Assembly: GCA_963699055.1 (NCBI GenBank)
Contig: CAVOTA010000003.1
Location: 1 to 64,000 of the forward strand
Length of the DNA stretch: 64,000 nucleotides
Reading direction: 5' to 3'
Source: Bog-756 sp963699055
GTDB lineage: Bacteria; Actinomycetota; Acidimicrobiia; Acidimicrobiales; RAAP-2
Under the pieces are notes generated by a model. That model saw only the letters and a list, made by a program, of their open reading frames with translations, did no database searches and was not told the origin of the DNA. Positions 56,585-64,000 of the stretch are shown one piece after another (the first letter of the stretch is position 1; each line of letters starts with the position of its first letter). A program made the translations under genes and the position numbers.

Positions 56585-57589
56585 GTGTCGTCCTCGTCCA
56601 CCCCGGTGATCGCCACCCGGGGCCTGACCAAGCGGTACCGCGGCACCGACGCGCTCGTCGACCTCGACCTCGAGGTGGGCGCGGGCGAGGTCGTGGGCTA
56701 CCTCGGCCCCAACGGCGCCGGCAAGACGACCACCATCCGGCTCCTGCTCGGCCTCATCCGGGCGACGTCGGGGACGGCCCGGGTCTTCGGGTTGGACAGC
56801 CGGCGGGACGCCGTGGCCGTCCACCGCCGCCTCGCCTACGTCGGCGGCGAGACGTCGCTGTGGCCCGGCCTGACCGGGGCCGAGACGCTGCACCTCCTGG
56901 GGCGGGTGCAGGGTCGGGTGGACACCGCCTACCGCGACGAGCTCGTCGAGCGCTTCGCGTTCGACCCGGGGACCAGGGTACGGGCCTACTCCAAGGGCAA
57001 CCGCCAGAAGCTGGTGCTGATCGCCGCGCTGATGACCCGGCCCGACCTCCTGGTCCTCGACGAGCCGACCGCCGGACTGGACCCGCTCATGGAGCAGGCG
57101 TTCCGGGTCAGCGTGCGCGAGGCACGCGACCGGGGCCAGACGGTGTTCCTGTCGTCACACGTCCTGAGCGAGGTCGAGGCGCTGTGCGACCGGGTCGGGA
57201 TCCTCCGTCAGGGGCGCCTGGTCGAGATGGGCACGCTGGGTGAGCTGCGCCACCTCAGTGCGCTCACCGTCGAGGCGACCTGCGCCGGGCCGGTGCCGGA
57301 CGTGTCGTCGGTCCCCGGCGTGTCCGCCGCGGTCGTCGACGGCCCGGTGCTCCGCTGCCAGGTGCGCGGTCCCGTCGAGCCCCTGCTCCGGGTGCTGGCC
57401 GACGTCGGCGTGACCGCACTCCTGAGTCGGGAGCCGTCGCTCGAGGAGCTGTTCCTCGCCCGCTACGGCGCCGACGGTGACGCCCCCGACGCCCCCGACG
57501 CCCCCGACGCCCCCGACGCCGCCGGCGTCACGGACGGTCCCGGATCACCGTCGCCCACCTCACCCGGTGGACCGACCGGCGATGGCTGA
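56585..57589 (+). CDS. ABC transporter ATP-binding protein
   Basis: 334 residues from GTG 56585, 5 nt after the usp stop. Walker A LGPNGAGKTTTIRLLLGL, Q-loop YVGGETSLWPGLT, signature AYSKGNRQKLVLIAALM and Walker B LLVLDEPTAGLDPLM, with H in LSSHVLSEVEALC, as in CcmA/NatA-type exporters. The last 40 residues contain four DAP units (57479-57520). Works with the permease that overlaps it by 8 nt. Confidence 0.88.
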   Translation: MSSSSTPVIATRGLTKRYRGTDALVDLDLEVGAGEVVGYLGPNGAGKTTTIRLLLGLIRATSGTARVFGLDSRRDAVAVHRRLAYVGGETSLWPGLTGAETLHLLGRVQGRVDTAYRDELVERFAFDPGTRVRAYSKGNRQKLVLIAALMTRPDLLVLDEPTAGLDPLMEQAFRVSVREARDRGQTVFLSSHVLSEVEALCDRVGILRQGRLVEMGTLGELRHLSALTVEATCAGPVPDVSSVPGVSAAVVDGPVLRCQVRGPVEPLLRVLADVGVTALLSREPSLEELFLARYGADGDAPDAPDAPDAPDAAGVTDGPGSPSPTSPGGPTGDG

Positions 57590-59294
57590 CGTCCCCGTCG
57601 CCCGGGCGGCGGCGAGCGGAGCACCGGTGGCCGGTCCGTCTCCCGATGGTCCGGGGAGCCGCCCGGCCATCTTCCCCCTCCGGGCCCAGCGGTCGCCGGG
57701 GACGGTCGTGGCCGGACGGTCGGCCAGGGCGGCGGCACGCTCGGGTGCCGTCTGGGGAGCCGTCTTCGCCGTGTCCGTCGTCTCGTCGGCGGTCAGCTAC
57801 ACGTCGCTCTACACGTCCGCGGCGTCGCGCCGGGCGCTGGCCGCCGCCTACGGGTCGAACCACGCCACGAGCGCACTGTTCGGGCCGGCGCCGAAACTCG
57901 ACACGGTGGCCGGGTTCACCGCCTTCAAGGTCGGGATGACGCTCATGATCCTCGGCGCCGTGTGGGGCCTGCTCACCGGGACCCGGCTCCTCCGCGGCGA
58001 GGAGGACCAGGGGCGCTGGGAGCTGCTCCTGTCGGGCCGGACCACGCAGCGCCGCGCCACCGGACAGGTCCTCGCCGGCCTGGCCGCCGGCGTGGCCGTC
58101 CTGTGGGCGCTCACCGCGGCGGGCACGGCGGCGGTAGGGCACGAGGCGAAGGTGGGCATCCCGTTCTCCTCGGCCTGCTTCTTCGCCCTCGCCGAGGTGG
58201 CCACCGCCGCCATGTTCGCCGGGATCGGCGCCGTGACCAGCCAGCTGGCCGCCACCCGCCGGCAGGCGGCGGCATGGGCGGCGACCCTGCTCGGGGTCGC
58301 CTACGCCGTCCGGATGGTGGCGGACGCCGGTGTGGGGCTGCACGGGCTGGTGTGGGCGTCGCCCCTCGGCTGGATCGAGGAACTCGGTGCGCTCACCGAC
58401 CCGCGCCCGGTGGCGCTGGTCCCCATCGCGCTCCTGACCGCCGTCGCCGCGCTGGTCGCCGTCGACCTCGCCGGCCGGCGAGACCTCGGGTCCGGACTCG
58501 TCGCCGATCGCGCCCGGGCCCGGGCCCGTCTCGGCCTCCTGACCGGCCCGGTGGGACTGACCGTCCGCCTCGTCCGTCCCACCGTCCTGGCCTGGTGGGG
58601 GGCCATCGCCCTCGCCGGCCTGCTGTACGGGCTGGTGGCCCGGTCGGCCGGGTCGACGGTGTCCGGCTCCTCGGTGCACGAGGTCTTCAGTCGGCTGGGG
58701 GTGACGGGGACGGGGACCGAGACCGTGCTCGGCATCTGCTTCCTGGTGCTCGCCGTGCTCGTCGCCTTCGTCGGCGCCGGCCAGCTGACCGCCGCCCGGG
58801 GCGAGGAGTCCTCCGGACGGCTCGAGAACCTGCTCACCCGCCCGCTGTCGGCCGCGGCCTGGCTGGGCGGGCGCCTGGGCGTGGCCGTCGTCGTCCTGGT
58901 CGTCGCCGGGCTCCTGGGCGGGCTGGCGGCCTGGCTGGGTGCGGCCAGCCAGCACGCCGGTGTCCGCATCGGGACGGTGACCCTGGCCGGGATCAACCTG
59001 GTGCCGCCCGCGCTGGTCATCCTGGGGATCGGTGTGCTGGTCCTCGGCGTGGTCCCCCGGGCCGCGTCGGCGGTCGTCTACGGCTACCTGGCCTGGTCGC
59101 TCCTCGTCGTCGTCGTCGGCGGGATCGGGGCCACCAGCCACTGGGTCCTCGACACCTCGGTCTTCCACCAGATGGCCGCCGCACCCGCGGTACCGGTGGA
59201 CTGGACGGCGAACGCGGTGATGGTGGCGGTCGCCGCCGTCTGCGCCGCCGGCGGGGTGGCGGCCCTGCGCCGTCGGGACCTGGTAGGGGCCTGA
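57582..59294 (+). CDS. ABC transporter permease (large exporter type)
   Basis: 570 residues. About 12 membrane helices in two halves, each beginning with an RSARAAARSGAVWGAVFAVS-type segment, the second after LVRPTVLAWWGAIALAGLLY. Contains GRWELLLSGRTTQRRATGQV and GRLENLLTRPLSAAAWLGGR, a loop repeated in both halves that is typical of tandem-duplicated ABC-2 permeases. Substrate unknown; drug or lipid export is possible. Overlaps the ATPase gene (GATGGCTGA). Confidence 0.85.
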   Translation: MADVPVARAAASGAPVAGPSPDGPGSRPAIFPLRAQRSPGTVVAGRSARAAARSGAVWGAVFAVSVVSSAVSYTSLYTSAASRRALAAAYGSNHATSALFGPAPKLDTVAGFTAFKVGMTLMILGAVWGLLTGTRLLRGEEDQGRWELLLSGRTTQRRATGQVLAGLAAGVAVLWALTAAGTAAVGHEAKVGIPFSSACFFALAEVATAAMFAGIGAVTSQLAATRRQAAAWAATLLGVAYAVRMVADAGVGLHGLVWASPLGWIEELGALTDPRPVALVPIALLTAVAALVAVDLAGRRDLGSGLVADRARARARLGLLTGPVGLTVRLVRPTVLAWWGAIALAGLLYGLVARSAGSTVSGSSVHEVFSRLGVTGTGTETVLGICFLVLAVLVAFVGAGQLTAARGEESSGRLENLLTRPLSAAAWLGGRLGVAVVVLVVAGLLGGLAAWLGAASQHAGVRIGTVTLAGINLVPPALVILGIGVLVLGVVPRAASAVVYGYLAWSLLVVVVGGIGATSHWVLDTSVFHQMAAAPAVPVDWTANAVMVAVAAVCAAGGVAALRRRDLVGA

Positions 59295-59302
59295 GGCGGA
59301 CC

Positions 59303-59659
59303 GTGGCCCGACTCGTGATCGCCGCCGGGACGGTGACGCTGGTCCTCACCCGGGTCGAACGGCTCGAGGCGTTCCATGGCGACGTGGCCGCTCCGGTGGC
59401 GTCGGTCGTGACCGTGCGGGCCAGCGACGACCTCTGGTCCGAGCTGCGGGGCATCCGGGCGCCGGGGACCGGCATCCCCCGGGTGATCTCGGTGTGCACC
59501 CGTCGGGGCCCGTTCGGCAGGGACTTCGCCGTGGTCCACGGGACCGGGCCGGGTGTGGTCGTCGAATTCGCGGACCAGGAGTTCCAGCGCTGGGTGGTGA
59601 GCGCCGCCGACCCGGCCGCCGAGGTGGCGGCGCTGTCGGCCGCCGCCGGGCTGACCTGA
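59303..59659 (+). CDS. conserved actinobacterial hypothetical protein
   Basis: 118 residues from GTG 59303. A strand-rich domain: VTLVLTRVERLEAFHGDVAA, VVTVRASDDLWSELRGIRAP, TGIPRVISVCTRRG and GPGVVVEFADQEFQRWVVSA. Resembles a PH-like fold protein seen widely in actinobacteria, often beside ABC or Usp genes. Function unknown. Eight nt downstream of the permease gene. Confidence 0.7.
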   Translation: MARLVIAAGTVTLVLTRVERLEAFHGDVAAPVASVVTVRASDDLWSELRGIRAPGTGIPRVISVCTRRGPFGRDFAVVHGTGPGVVVEFADQEFQRWVVSAADPAAEVAALSAAAGLT

Positions 59660-59661
59660 GC

Positions 59662-61104
59662 TCAGGCCGGGGCCAGCTCCGGCCAGAGGCCCCGCCGGTC
59701 GGGACCGAGCAGCCGCTGGGTGTAGGTGCCGCCCAGGTGGGTGGAGCGCCAGGTGAGCATGGACTGGGCCAGGGGAAGCACGACGGCGGGATCGGCCGTC
59801 GTGGTGGCCCACGTCGGGTCGGCGGCGAGGTCGAAGCACAGCCACGACCCGTCGGCGAACTGCACGTAGGCGTGGGTCCCGCTCCGCTCGACGGCGAGGT
59901 TGACGCGCTCGAGCCGGTCGTCGGGGCCGCCCGCCGTGCGGGTCGGGCCCATGACCAGGTCCCGCCAGTCCCACTCGTAGTGGGCCGCCGTGCGCCACCC
60001 CTCGGGGGTGGCGCCTCCGAGGAACGGCACCAGGGACCGGCCGTCGCACTGCACGGGCACCTCCTGGCCCAGCAGCTCGGCCAGGGTGGGGAGCACGTCG
60101 ACCCCCTCGGTGAACTCGTCGACCACCCGGCCGGCGGCCCCGCCCGCCCCGGGGAGGCGGACGATGCACGGGATCCGGTAGCTCTCCTCGAAGAACCCGA
60201 GCTTCCACACGAACCCGTGGTCGCCGAGCTGCTCGCCGTGGTCGGAGGTCACCACCACCAGGGTGTCGTCCAGTCCGCCGGTGGACCGCAGGTGGTCCAC
60301 CACCCGACCGAGCTGGTGGTCCACCTCGGAGACCATCCCGAAGTACTGGGCCCGCAGACGGGCCAGGTCGTGGCGGTCGGCCGGGGACCGCACCAGCTCG
60401 ATCCCGAGAGCCATGTCGATCAGCGGGTGGAGTCCGGGGAGCGGCGGCAGCGGATCGCCGACGTCGTCGGGCGCGTAGCGGGTGGCGTACTCGCCGGCTG
60501 CGGCGTAGGGGAAGTGCGGGCGGAAGTAGCTGGCGTGGGCGAACCACGGACCGTCCTGGCGGTCGATCCATCCGAGGAGACCCTCGGTGAGGAAGGCGGA
60601 CGCGCTGTGCTCGGCGGGGCGATCCGGCTCGGAGCGGAGTGCGTCCGGCGCCGTCATCGTCCCGTACCCGAGGTCCTCGAGCCAGGCCAGCCAGCCCAGG
60701 AACCGGCCGTCGAGGGGGAGGACGGCGTCGAACCCGGGCAGCACCCCCTCGTAGGTGTCGAGGCTGGGGTCCGACGGATCGGCCACCGTGGCCGGGTCGA
60801 CGCCCTGGTCGGTGTAGCCGAACAGCGCCGGGGCGTAGCCCGCCCGCCGGGCGAGCCGGGCGACGTTGTCGAACCGGTCCTCGAGCGGGGCGCCGTTGGC
60901 CACCACCCGGTGGTTCATCTGGTACATCCCGGTGTACAGCGACGCCCGGCCCGGGGCGCACGGCGCCGCCTGGCTGAAGTGCGAGGCGAAGCGGACGCCC
61001 TCGGCGGCCAGCCGGTCCAGCGCCGGCGTCTCCACCAGCGGGTGGCCGCCGACCGAGAGGCAGTCGGCCCGGAACTCGTCGAGGGTGACGAAGAGGACGT
61101 TCAC
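59662..61104 (-). CDS. sulfatase
   Basis: 480 residues from GTG 61104. Type I sulfatase: N-terminal VNVLFVTLDEFRADCLSVGG (metal Asp), the CxPxR formylglycine signature CAPGRASLYTG, and later TSDHGEQLGDHGFVWK with the metal DH pair. Cys form requires a formylglycine-generating enzyme, which is not in the window. No signal peptide, so possibly cytoplasmic. Acts on sulfate esters or phosphonates. Confidence 0.88.
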   Translation of the reverse strand: MNVLFVTLDEFRADCLSVGGHPLVETPALDRLAAEGVRFASHFSQAAPCAPGRASLYTGMYQMNHRVVANGAPLEDRFDNVARLARRAGYAPALFGYTDQGVDPATVADPSDPSLDTYEGVLPGFDAVLPLDGRFLGWLAWLEDLGYGTMTAPDALRSEPDRPAEHSASAFLTEGLLGWIDRQDGPWFAHASYFRPHFPYAAAGEYATRYAPDDVGDPLPPLPGLHPLIDMALGIELVRSPADRHDLARLRAQYFGMVSEVDHQLGRVVDHLRSTGGLDDTLVVVTSDHGEQLGDHGFVWKLGFFEESYRIPCIVRLPGAGGAAGRVVDEFTEGVDVLPTLAELLGQEVPVQCDGRSLVPFLGGATPEGWRTAAHYEWDWRDLVMGPTRTAGGPDDRLERVNLAVERSGTHAYVQFADGSWLCFDLAADPTWATTTADPAVVLPLAQSMLTWRSTHLGGTYTQRLLGPDRRGLWPELAPA

Positions 61105-61189
61105 CCGGCCCACTCTTGCAGCCCGCCGGTCCATACGACCACCCGCACGGCGGTCGGGCACGTCGGCACCCGCTGCGGGATCCCCCTCG

Positions 61190-61930
61190 TCAGCCGGCGG
61201 TGTCCGGCGGCGGCCGGAGCGCGGCCTCGAGCAGCGGCTGCAGCGCACCCGCATCTCGCAGCCGACGGATCACCAGGTGGCCGCCCGGGTGACCCACGAC
61301 GTCCACGCCCGGCAGGCGGGACAGGTGCAGGGCCGACCGGGTGTCCCGCGGGTCCCGCTCCCCGTAGTGGACGGTCAGCCGCCCGGGCGGCGGGTTCCGC
61401 CGCAGCAGCCGCCCGAGGTCGACGTGGGCCGGGTCGGCGGCCGTCCGGCGGGCCTTGCGCACCTGCGCCGACCACCGCCGGTCACGACTGGCCAGCCGGC
61501 TCCGGCGGGTGAGCGAGGCGAGCGGCCCGAAGGCCACGACCTCGTCGGCGCCGCACAGGACCCCGAAGAGGACGGCGGCGAACGCTCCCGACGAGTTGCC
61601 GACGAACACCCGGCGTGACGGGCCGATCCCGTCGAGCAGGCGGGTCAGCTCGGCGGCGGTGGCCTCGACACCGTCCGCCGTCCCCGGGAGCCCTTCCTGG
61701 TACCAGCACTGGCCGAGGTCCCGCACCAGCACCCGGTGCACGCCGAGCTCGCCGGTCTGACGCACGAACTCGTAGGGCGGCGCGTCGGTTCCGTTGGAGA
61801 GGCCGCCGAATGCGACCATCACCGGTCGGGCCCCGTCCCCGGGCGCCCGGTCCACCACCACGGCCCGCGCCGGGTCGGCCAGAGCGGCCTCGAGGGCCGT
61901 CGGTTGGCGGTGGCCGGGGGAGGAGGTCAT
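61190..61930 (-). CDS. alpha/beta hydrolase-like protein
   Basis: 246 residues. Nucleophile elbow VGNSSGAFAAVL (GxSxG) at about 115, VMVAFGGLSNGTDAPPYEFV near the oxyanion region, and a C-terminal HYGERDPRDTRSALHLSRLP...GHPGGHLVIRR with candidate Asp and His. No signal peptide. Divergent from the monooxygenase gene. Esterase or thioesterase role inferred. Confidence 0.72.
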   Translation of the reverse strand: MTSSPGHRQPTALEAALADPARAVVVDRAPGDGARPVMVAFGGLSNGTDAPPYEFVRQTGELGVHRVLVRDLGQCWYQEGLPGTADGVEATAAELTRLLDGIGPSRRVFVGNSSGAFAAVLFGVLCGADEVVAFGPLASLTRRSRLASRDRRWSAQVRKARRTAADPAHVDLGRLLRRNPPPGRLTVHYGERDPRDTRSALHLSRLPGVDVVGHPGGHLVIRRLRDAGALQPLLEAALRPPPDTAG

Positions 61931-62027
61931 CAGGGGGAGCGGGTCGCCGGCGCCACGGGCGGTCGGTCGGCGGCAGGGCTGCAGGCTAGCCCGCAGGCCG
62001 CCGGGAGGCCGTGCGTAGACTCACCCG

Positions 62028-63515
62028 ATGGACCACGTCGACGTGCTCATCATCGGCGCGGGCCTGTCGGGGATCGGCGCCGCCTGCCACCTGGAGACGG
62101 ACAGGCCGGGAACGACCTACGCCGTCCTCGAGGCCCGCGACACCCTGGGCGGGACGTGGGACCTCTTCCGCTACCCCGGGGTCCGCTCGGACTCGGACAT
62201 GTTCACCCTCGGCTACTCGTTCGAGCCGTGGGTCGAGGCCGAGGCCATCGCCGACGGCCCGTCGATCCTGGCCTACATCCGCGCCACGGCGCGCACCCAC
62301 GGGGTGGAGGACCGGATCACCTACCGCCGTCGGGTGGTGGCGGCATCCTGGTCGACCCCGGACGCCCGCTGGACGGTCGAGGTCGAGCACACCGACACGG
62401 GAGCGCGCGAGCAGGTGACCTGCGGATTCGTGTGGGCCAACACGGGCTACTACCGCTACGACGAGGGCTACCGTCCCCACTGGGACGGCGAGGAGCGCTT
62501 CGGCGGCCGGATCGTCCACCCGCAGTTCTGGCCCGACGACCTCGAGTGGGCCGGCAAGCGGGTGGTCGTCATCGGCAGCGGGGCCACGGCGGTGACCATC
62601 GTGCCCGCCATGGCCGGGTCGGCCGCCCACGTCACCATGCTCCAGCGCTCCCCCACCTACGTCGTGTCCCGGCCCGGCACCGACCGGGTGGCCGACCTCG
62701 TCCGCCGCCACCTGCCGGCACGGGCCGCCCACGGGGTGATCCGGTGGAAGAACGTGCTGCTCACCCACCTGAGCTTCCAGCTCAGCCGCCGCCACCCCGA
62801 CTTCGTCAAGAAGGGCATCCGGAAGGCGGTCGTCGCCGCACTGCCCGCCGGCTACGACGTGGACACCCACTTCCGGCCCCGGTACAACCCGTGGGAGCAG
62901 CGCCTCTGCCTCGTGCCCGACGGCGACCTGTTCGCAGCGATCTCGGACGGACGGGCCGACGTGGTGACCGACACCATCGACACCTTCACCGAGGCGGGGA
63001 TCGCTCTGGCGTCGGGTGCCGAGCTCGAGGCCGACGTCGTCGTGACAGCGACCGGGCTGGTGCTCCGCTTCCTGGGCGGTGTCGCCCTCGACGTGGACGG
63101 TGTGCCCGTGACCCCGGGCGACACGGTGGTCTACAAGGGCATGATGCTGTGCGGCGTCCCGAACCTGGCCGAGACGTTCGGCTACACCAACGCCTCGTGG
63201 ACGCTGAAGGCCGACCTGACCGCCGAGTACGTCTGCCGACTGCTCGACACCATGGACGCCTGCGGGATGCGCCAGTGCACGCCGCAGGCCCCGGATCCGT
63301 CGCTGCCCACCGAGCCGTTCATCGACTTCTCGTCGGGTTACGTCACCCGGGCCGTGGACGACCTGCCGAGGCAGGGGGCCGCCGCGCCGTGGCGGCTGCA
63401 CCAGAATTACCTGCGCGACACGTGGCTCCTGCGCCACGGCCCGGTGGTGGACGGCATGGTGCTGTCCAACCCGGTCGACGCCGGGGCACCGACCCCGGCG
63501 CCCACGCGGGCCTGA
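62028..63515 (+). CDS. flavin-dependent (Baeyer-Villiger-type) monooxygenase
   Basis: 495 residues. FAD Rossmann motif VLIIGAGLSGIGAACHLETD at the N-terminus, LGGTWDLFRYPGVRSDSDMF (the class B monooxygenase segment), a second Rossmann motif for NADPH VVVIGSGATAVTIVPAMAG, and WTLKADLTAEYVCRLLDTMD in the C-terminal part. The FxGxxxHxxxW fingerprint is approximated by FGGRIVHPQFWP. Oxidises ketones or related substrates; substrate unknown. Confidence 0.87.
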   Translation: MDHVDVLIIGAGLSGIGAACHLETDRPGTTYAVLEARDTLGGTWDLFRYPGVRSDSDMFTLGYSFEPWVEAEAIADGPSILAYIRATARTHGVEDRITYRRRVVAASWSTPDARWTVEVEHTDTGAREQVTCGFVWANTGYYRYDEGYRPHWDGEERFGGRIVHPQFWPDDLEWAGKRVVVIGSGATAVTIVPAMAGSAAHVTMLQRSPTYVVSRPGTDRVADLVRRHLPARAAHGVIRWKNVLLTHLSFQLSRRHPDFVKKGIRKAVVAALPAGYDVDTHFRPRYNPWEQRLCLVPDGDLFAAISDGRADVVTDTIDTFTEAGIALASGAELEADVVVTATGLVLRFLGGVALDVDGVPVTPGDTVVYKGMMLCGVPNLAETFGYTNASWTLKADLTAEYVCRLLDTMDACGMRQCTPQAPDPSLPTEPFIDFSSGYVTRAVDDLPRQGAAAPWRLHQNYLRDTWLLRHGPVVDGMVLSNPVDAGAPTPAPTRA

Positions 63516-63600
63516 GGGCGGCCCCGGACCGGGAGTCACCCGGCCGGCCGGCCTCCCCGGCCACGGCCGGGCGGCGGGCGCCCCACCCCTGCAGCCGCCG

Positions 63601-64000
63601 TCACGGGAAGACGACCGTCCGGCTGCCGTTGAGGAGCACCCGGTCCTCGAGGTGCCACCGGAGGCCGCGGACGAGCACCGCCCGCTCGATGTCACGCCCC
63701 AGGGCGACCAGCTGGCCCGGGTCGTCGGCATGGGAGATCCGGGCCGTGTCCTGCTCGATGATCGGCCCGGCGTCGAGGTCGGCCGTCACGTAGTGGCAGG
63801 TCGCCCCGATCAGCTTGACGCCGCGGGCGTGGGCCTGGTGGTAGGGCCGGGCGCCGGCGAAGCTGGGCAGGAAGCTGTGGTGGATGTTGATGATCCTCCC
63901 GGCGTACCGCTCGCACACGTCGGCCGGGACGATCTGCATGTAGCGGGCCAGGACCATGACGTCGCCACCGACCTCCTCGAACCGGGCGCACACCTCGGCG
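63601..64000 (-). CDS. purU: formyltetrahydrofolate deformylase, C-terminal part
   Basis: About 133 residues visible, running off the window end. DVMVLARYMQIVPADVCERY, GRIINIHHSFLPSFAGARPY (the HxSxLPxFxGxxPY formyl-transferase active site), HARGVKLIGATCHYVTADLD, AGPIIEQD and ISHADD. Hydrolyses 10-formyl-THF to formate and THF. The N-terminal ACT domain lies beyond the window. Confidence 0.9.
   Translation of the reverse strand, partial: AEVCARFEEVGGDVMVLARYMQIVPADVCERYAGRIINIHHSFLPSFAGARPYHQAHARGVKLIGATCHYVTADLDAGPIIEQDTARISHADDPGQLVALGRDIERAVLVRGLRWHLEDRVLLNGSRTVVFP

Noticed and set aside
1..64000. CRISPR arrays, rRNA or tRNA genes
   Set aside because: No regularly spaced repeats and no recognisable tRNA or rRNA sequence were found on reading both strands; short tRNAs could be missed without a structure search.

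Overview
The window is high-GC DNA (about 70% or more in the flanks by eye) with the gene content of a free-living actinobacterium. Markers are a DevS/DevR-type two-component pair, a WS/DGAT acyltransferase, DUF2510 proteins, an ECF42-type sigma factor with a DGPF partner, cydABDC, and many GTG starts with very short leaders. A deep-branching actinobacterial lineage such as Acidimicrobiia would fit, but that is inference from gene style only. No rRNA, tRNA, CRISPR array or phage structural gene was seen.

Layout. (1) 1-4412: recO 3' end, then phr (photolyase), hemW and glyS on the + strand. The last three are broken by many small indels, including the normally essential glyS. (2) 4593-5334: a truncated haemoglobin and a small HTH protein behind a perfect palindrome. 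(3) About 5.5-27.1 kb: a lower-GC accessory island of small, mostly unrelated genes on both strands (SRPBCC, NTF2-like, DGPF plus ECF sigma, DUF2510, PH-like, ParB-like, VanZ, a lipoprotein, small membrane proteins). The genes are separated by a repeated, always same-oriented site with consensus CCCGGCG(A/T)TC(G/A)GGGGCA. At least 10 genes start about 6 nt after a -10 hexamer, so they look leaderless and self-promoted. Two related elements, each carrying an overlapping pair of tyrosine recombinases and bounded by inverted repeats of the TTATAC...GATCC type, sit exactly inside copies of this site. Two near-identical IS3-family elements are present. One splits a small gene. The other is truncated and lies between two copies of a 180-bp direct repeat carrying the 5' end of a vanZ gene. 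The whole has the architecture of an integron-like cassette array, with paired recombinases in place of a recognisable IntI/attC system.

(4) 27.5-45.6 kb: chromosomal core. It holds acyl-CoA dehydrogenase, a cold-shock protein, cysS and valS (divergent), a DinB-like protein, a branched-chain amino-acid/amide ABC transporter (livF, livG, a fused livH-livM permease, livK), a membrane-anchored alpha/beta hydrolase divergent from WS/DGAT, a beta-propeller lipoprotein, and an NAD-dependent epimerase divergent from its probable TetR regulator.

(5) 45.6-56.6 kb: a hypoxia/redox block. cydABDC is followed by GNAT, STAS and coiled-coil proteins, the DevR response regulator divergent from DevS histidine kinase, and a universal stress protein. 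A strong DevR-like box and a Rex-like half-site pair precede cydA, and a second DevR-like box precedes the coiled-coil gene, suggesting a local DevR regulon. (6) 56.6-64 kb: an ABC exporter pair, a small conserved protein, a sulfatase, an alpha/beta hydrolase, a flavin monooxygenase, and the 3' part of purU running off the window.
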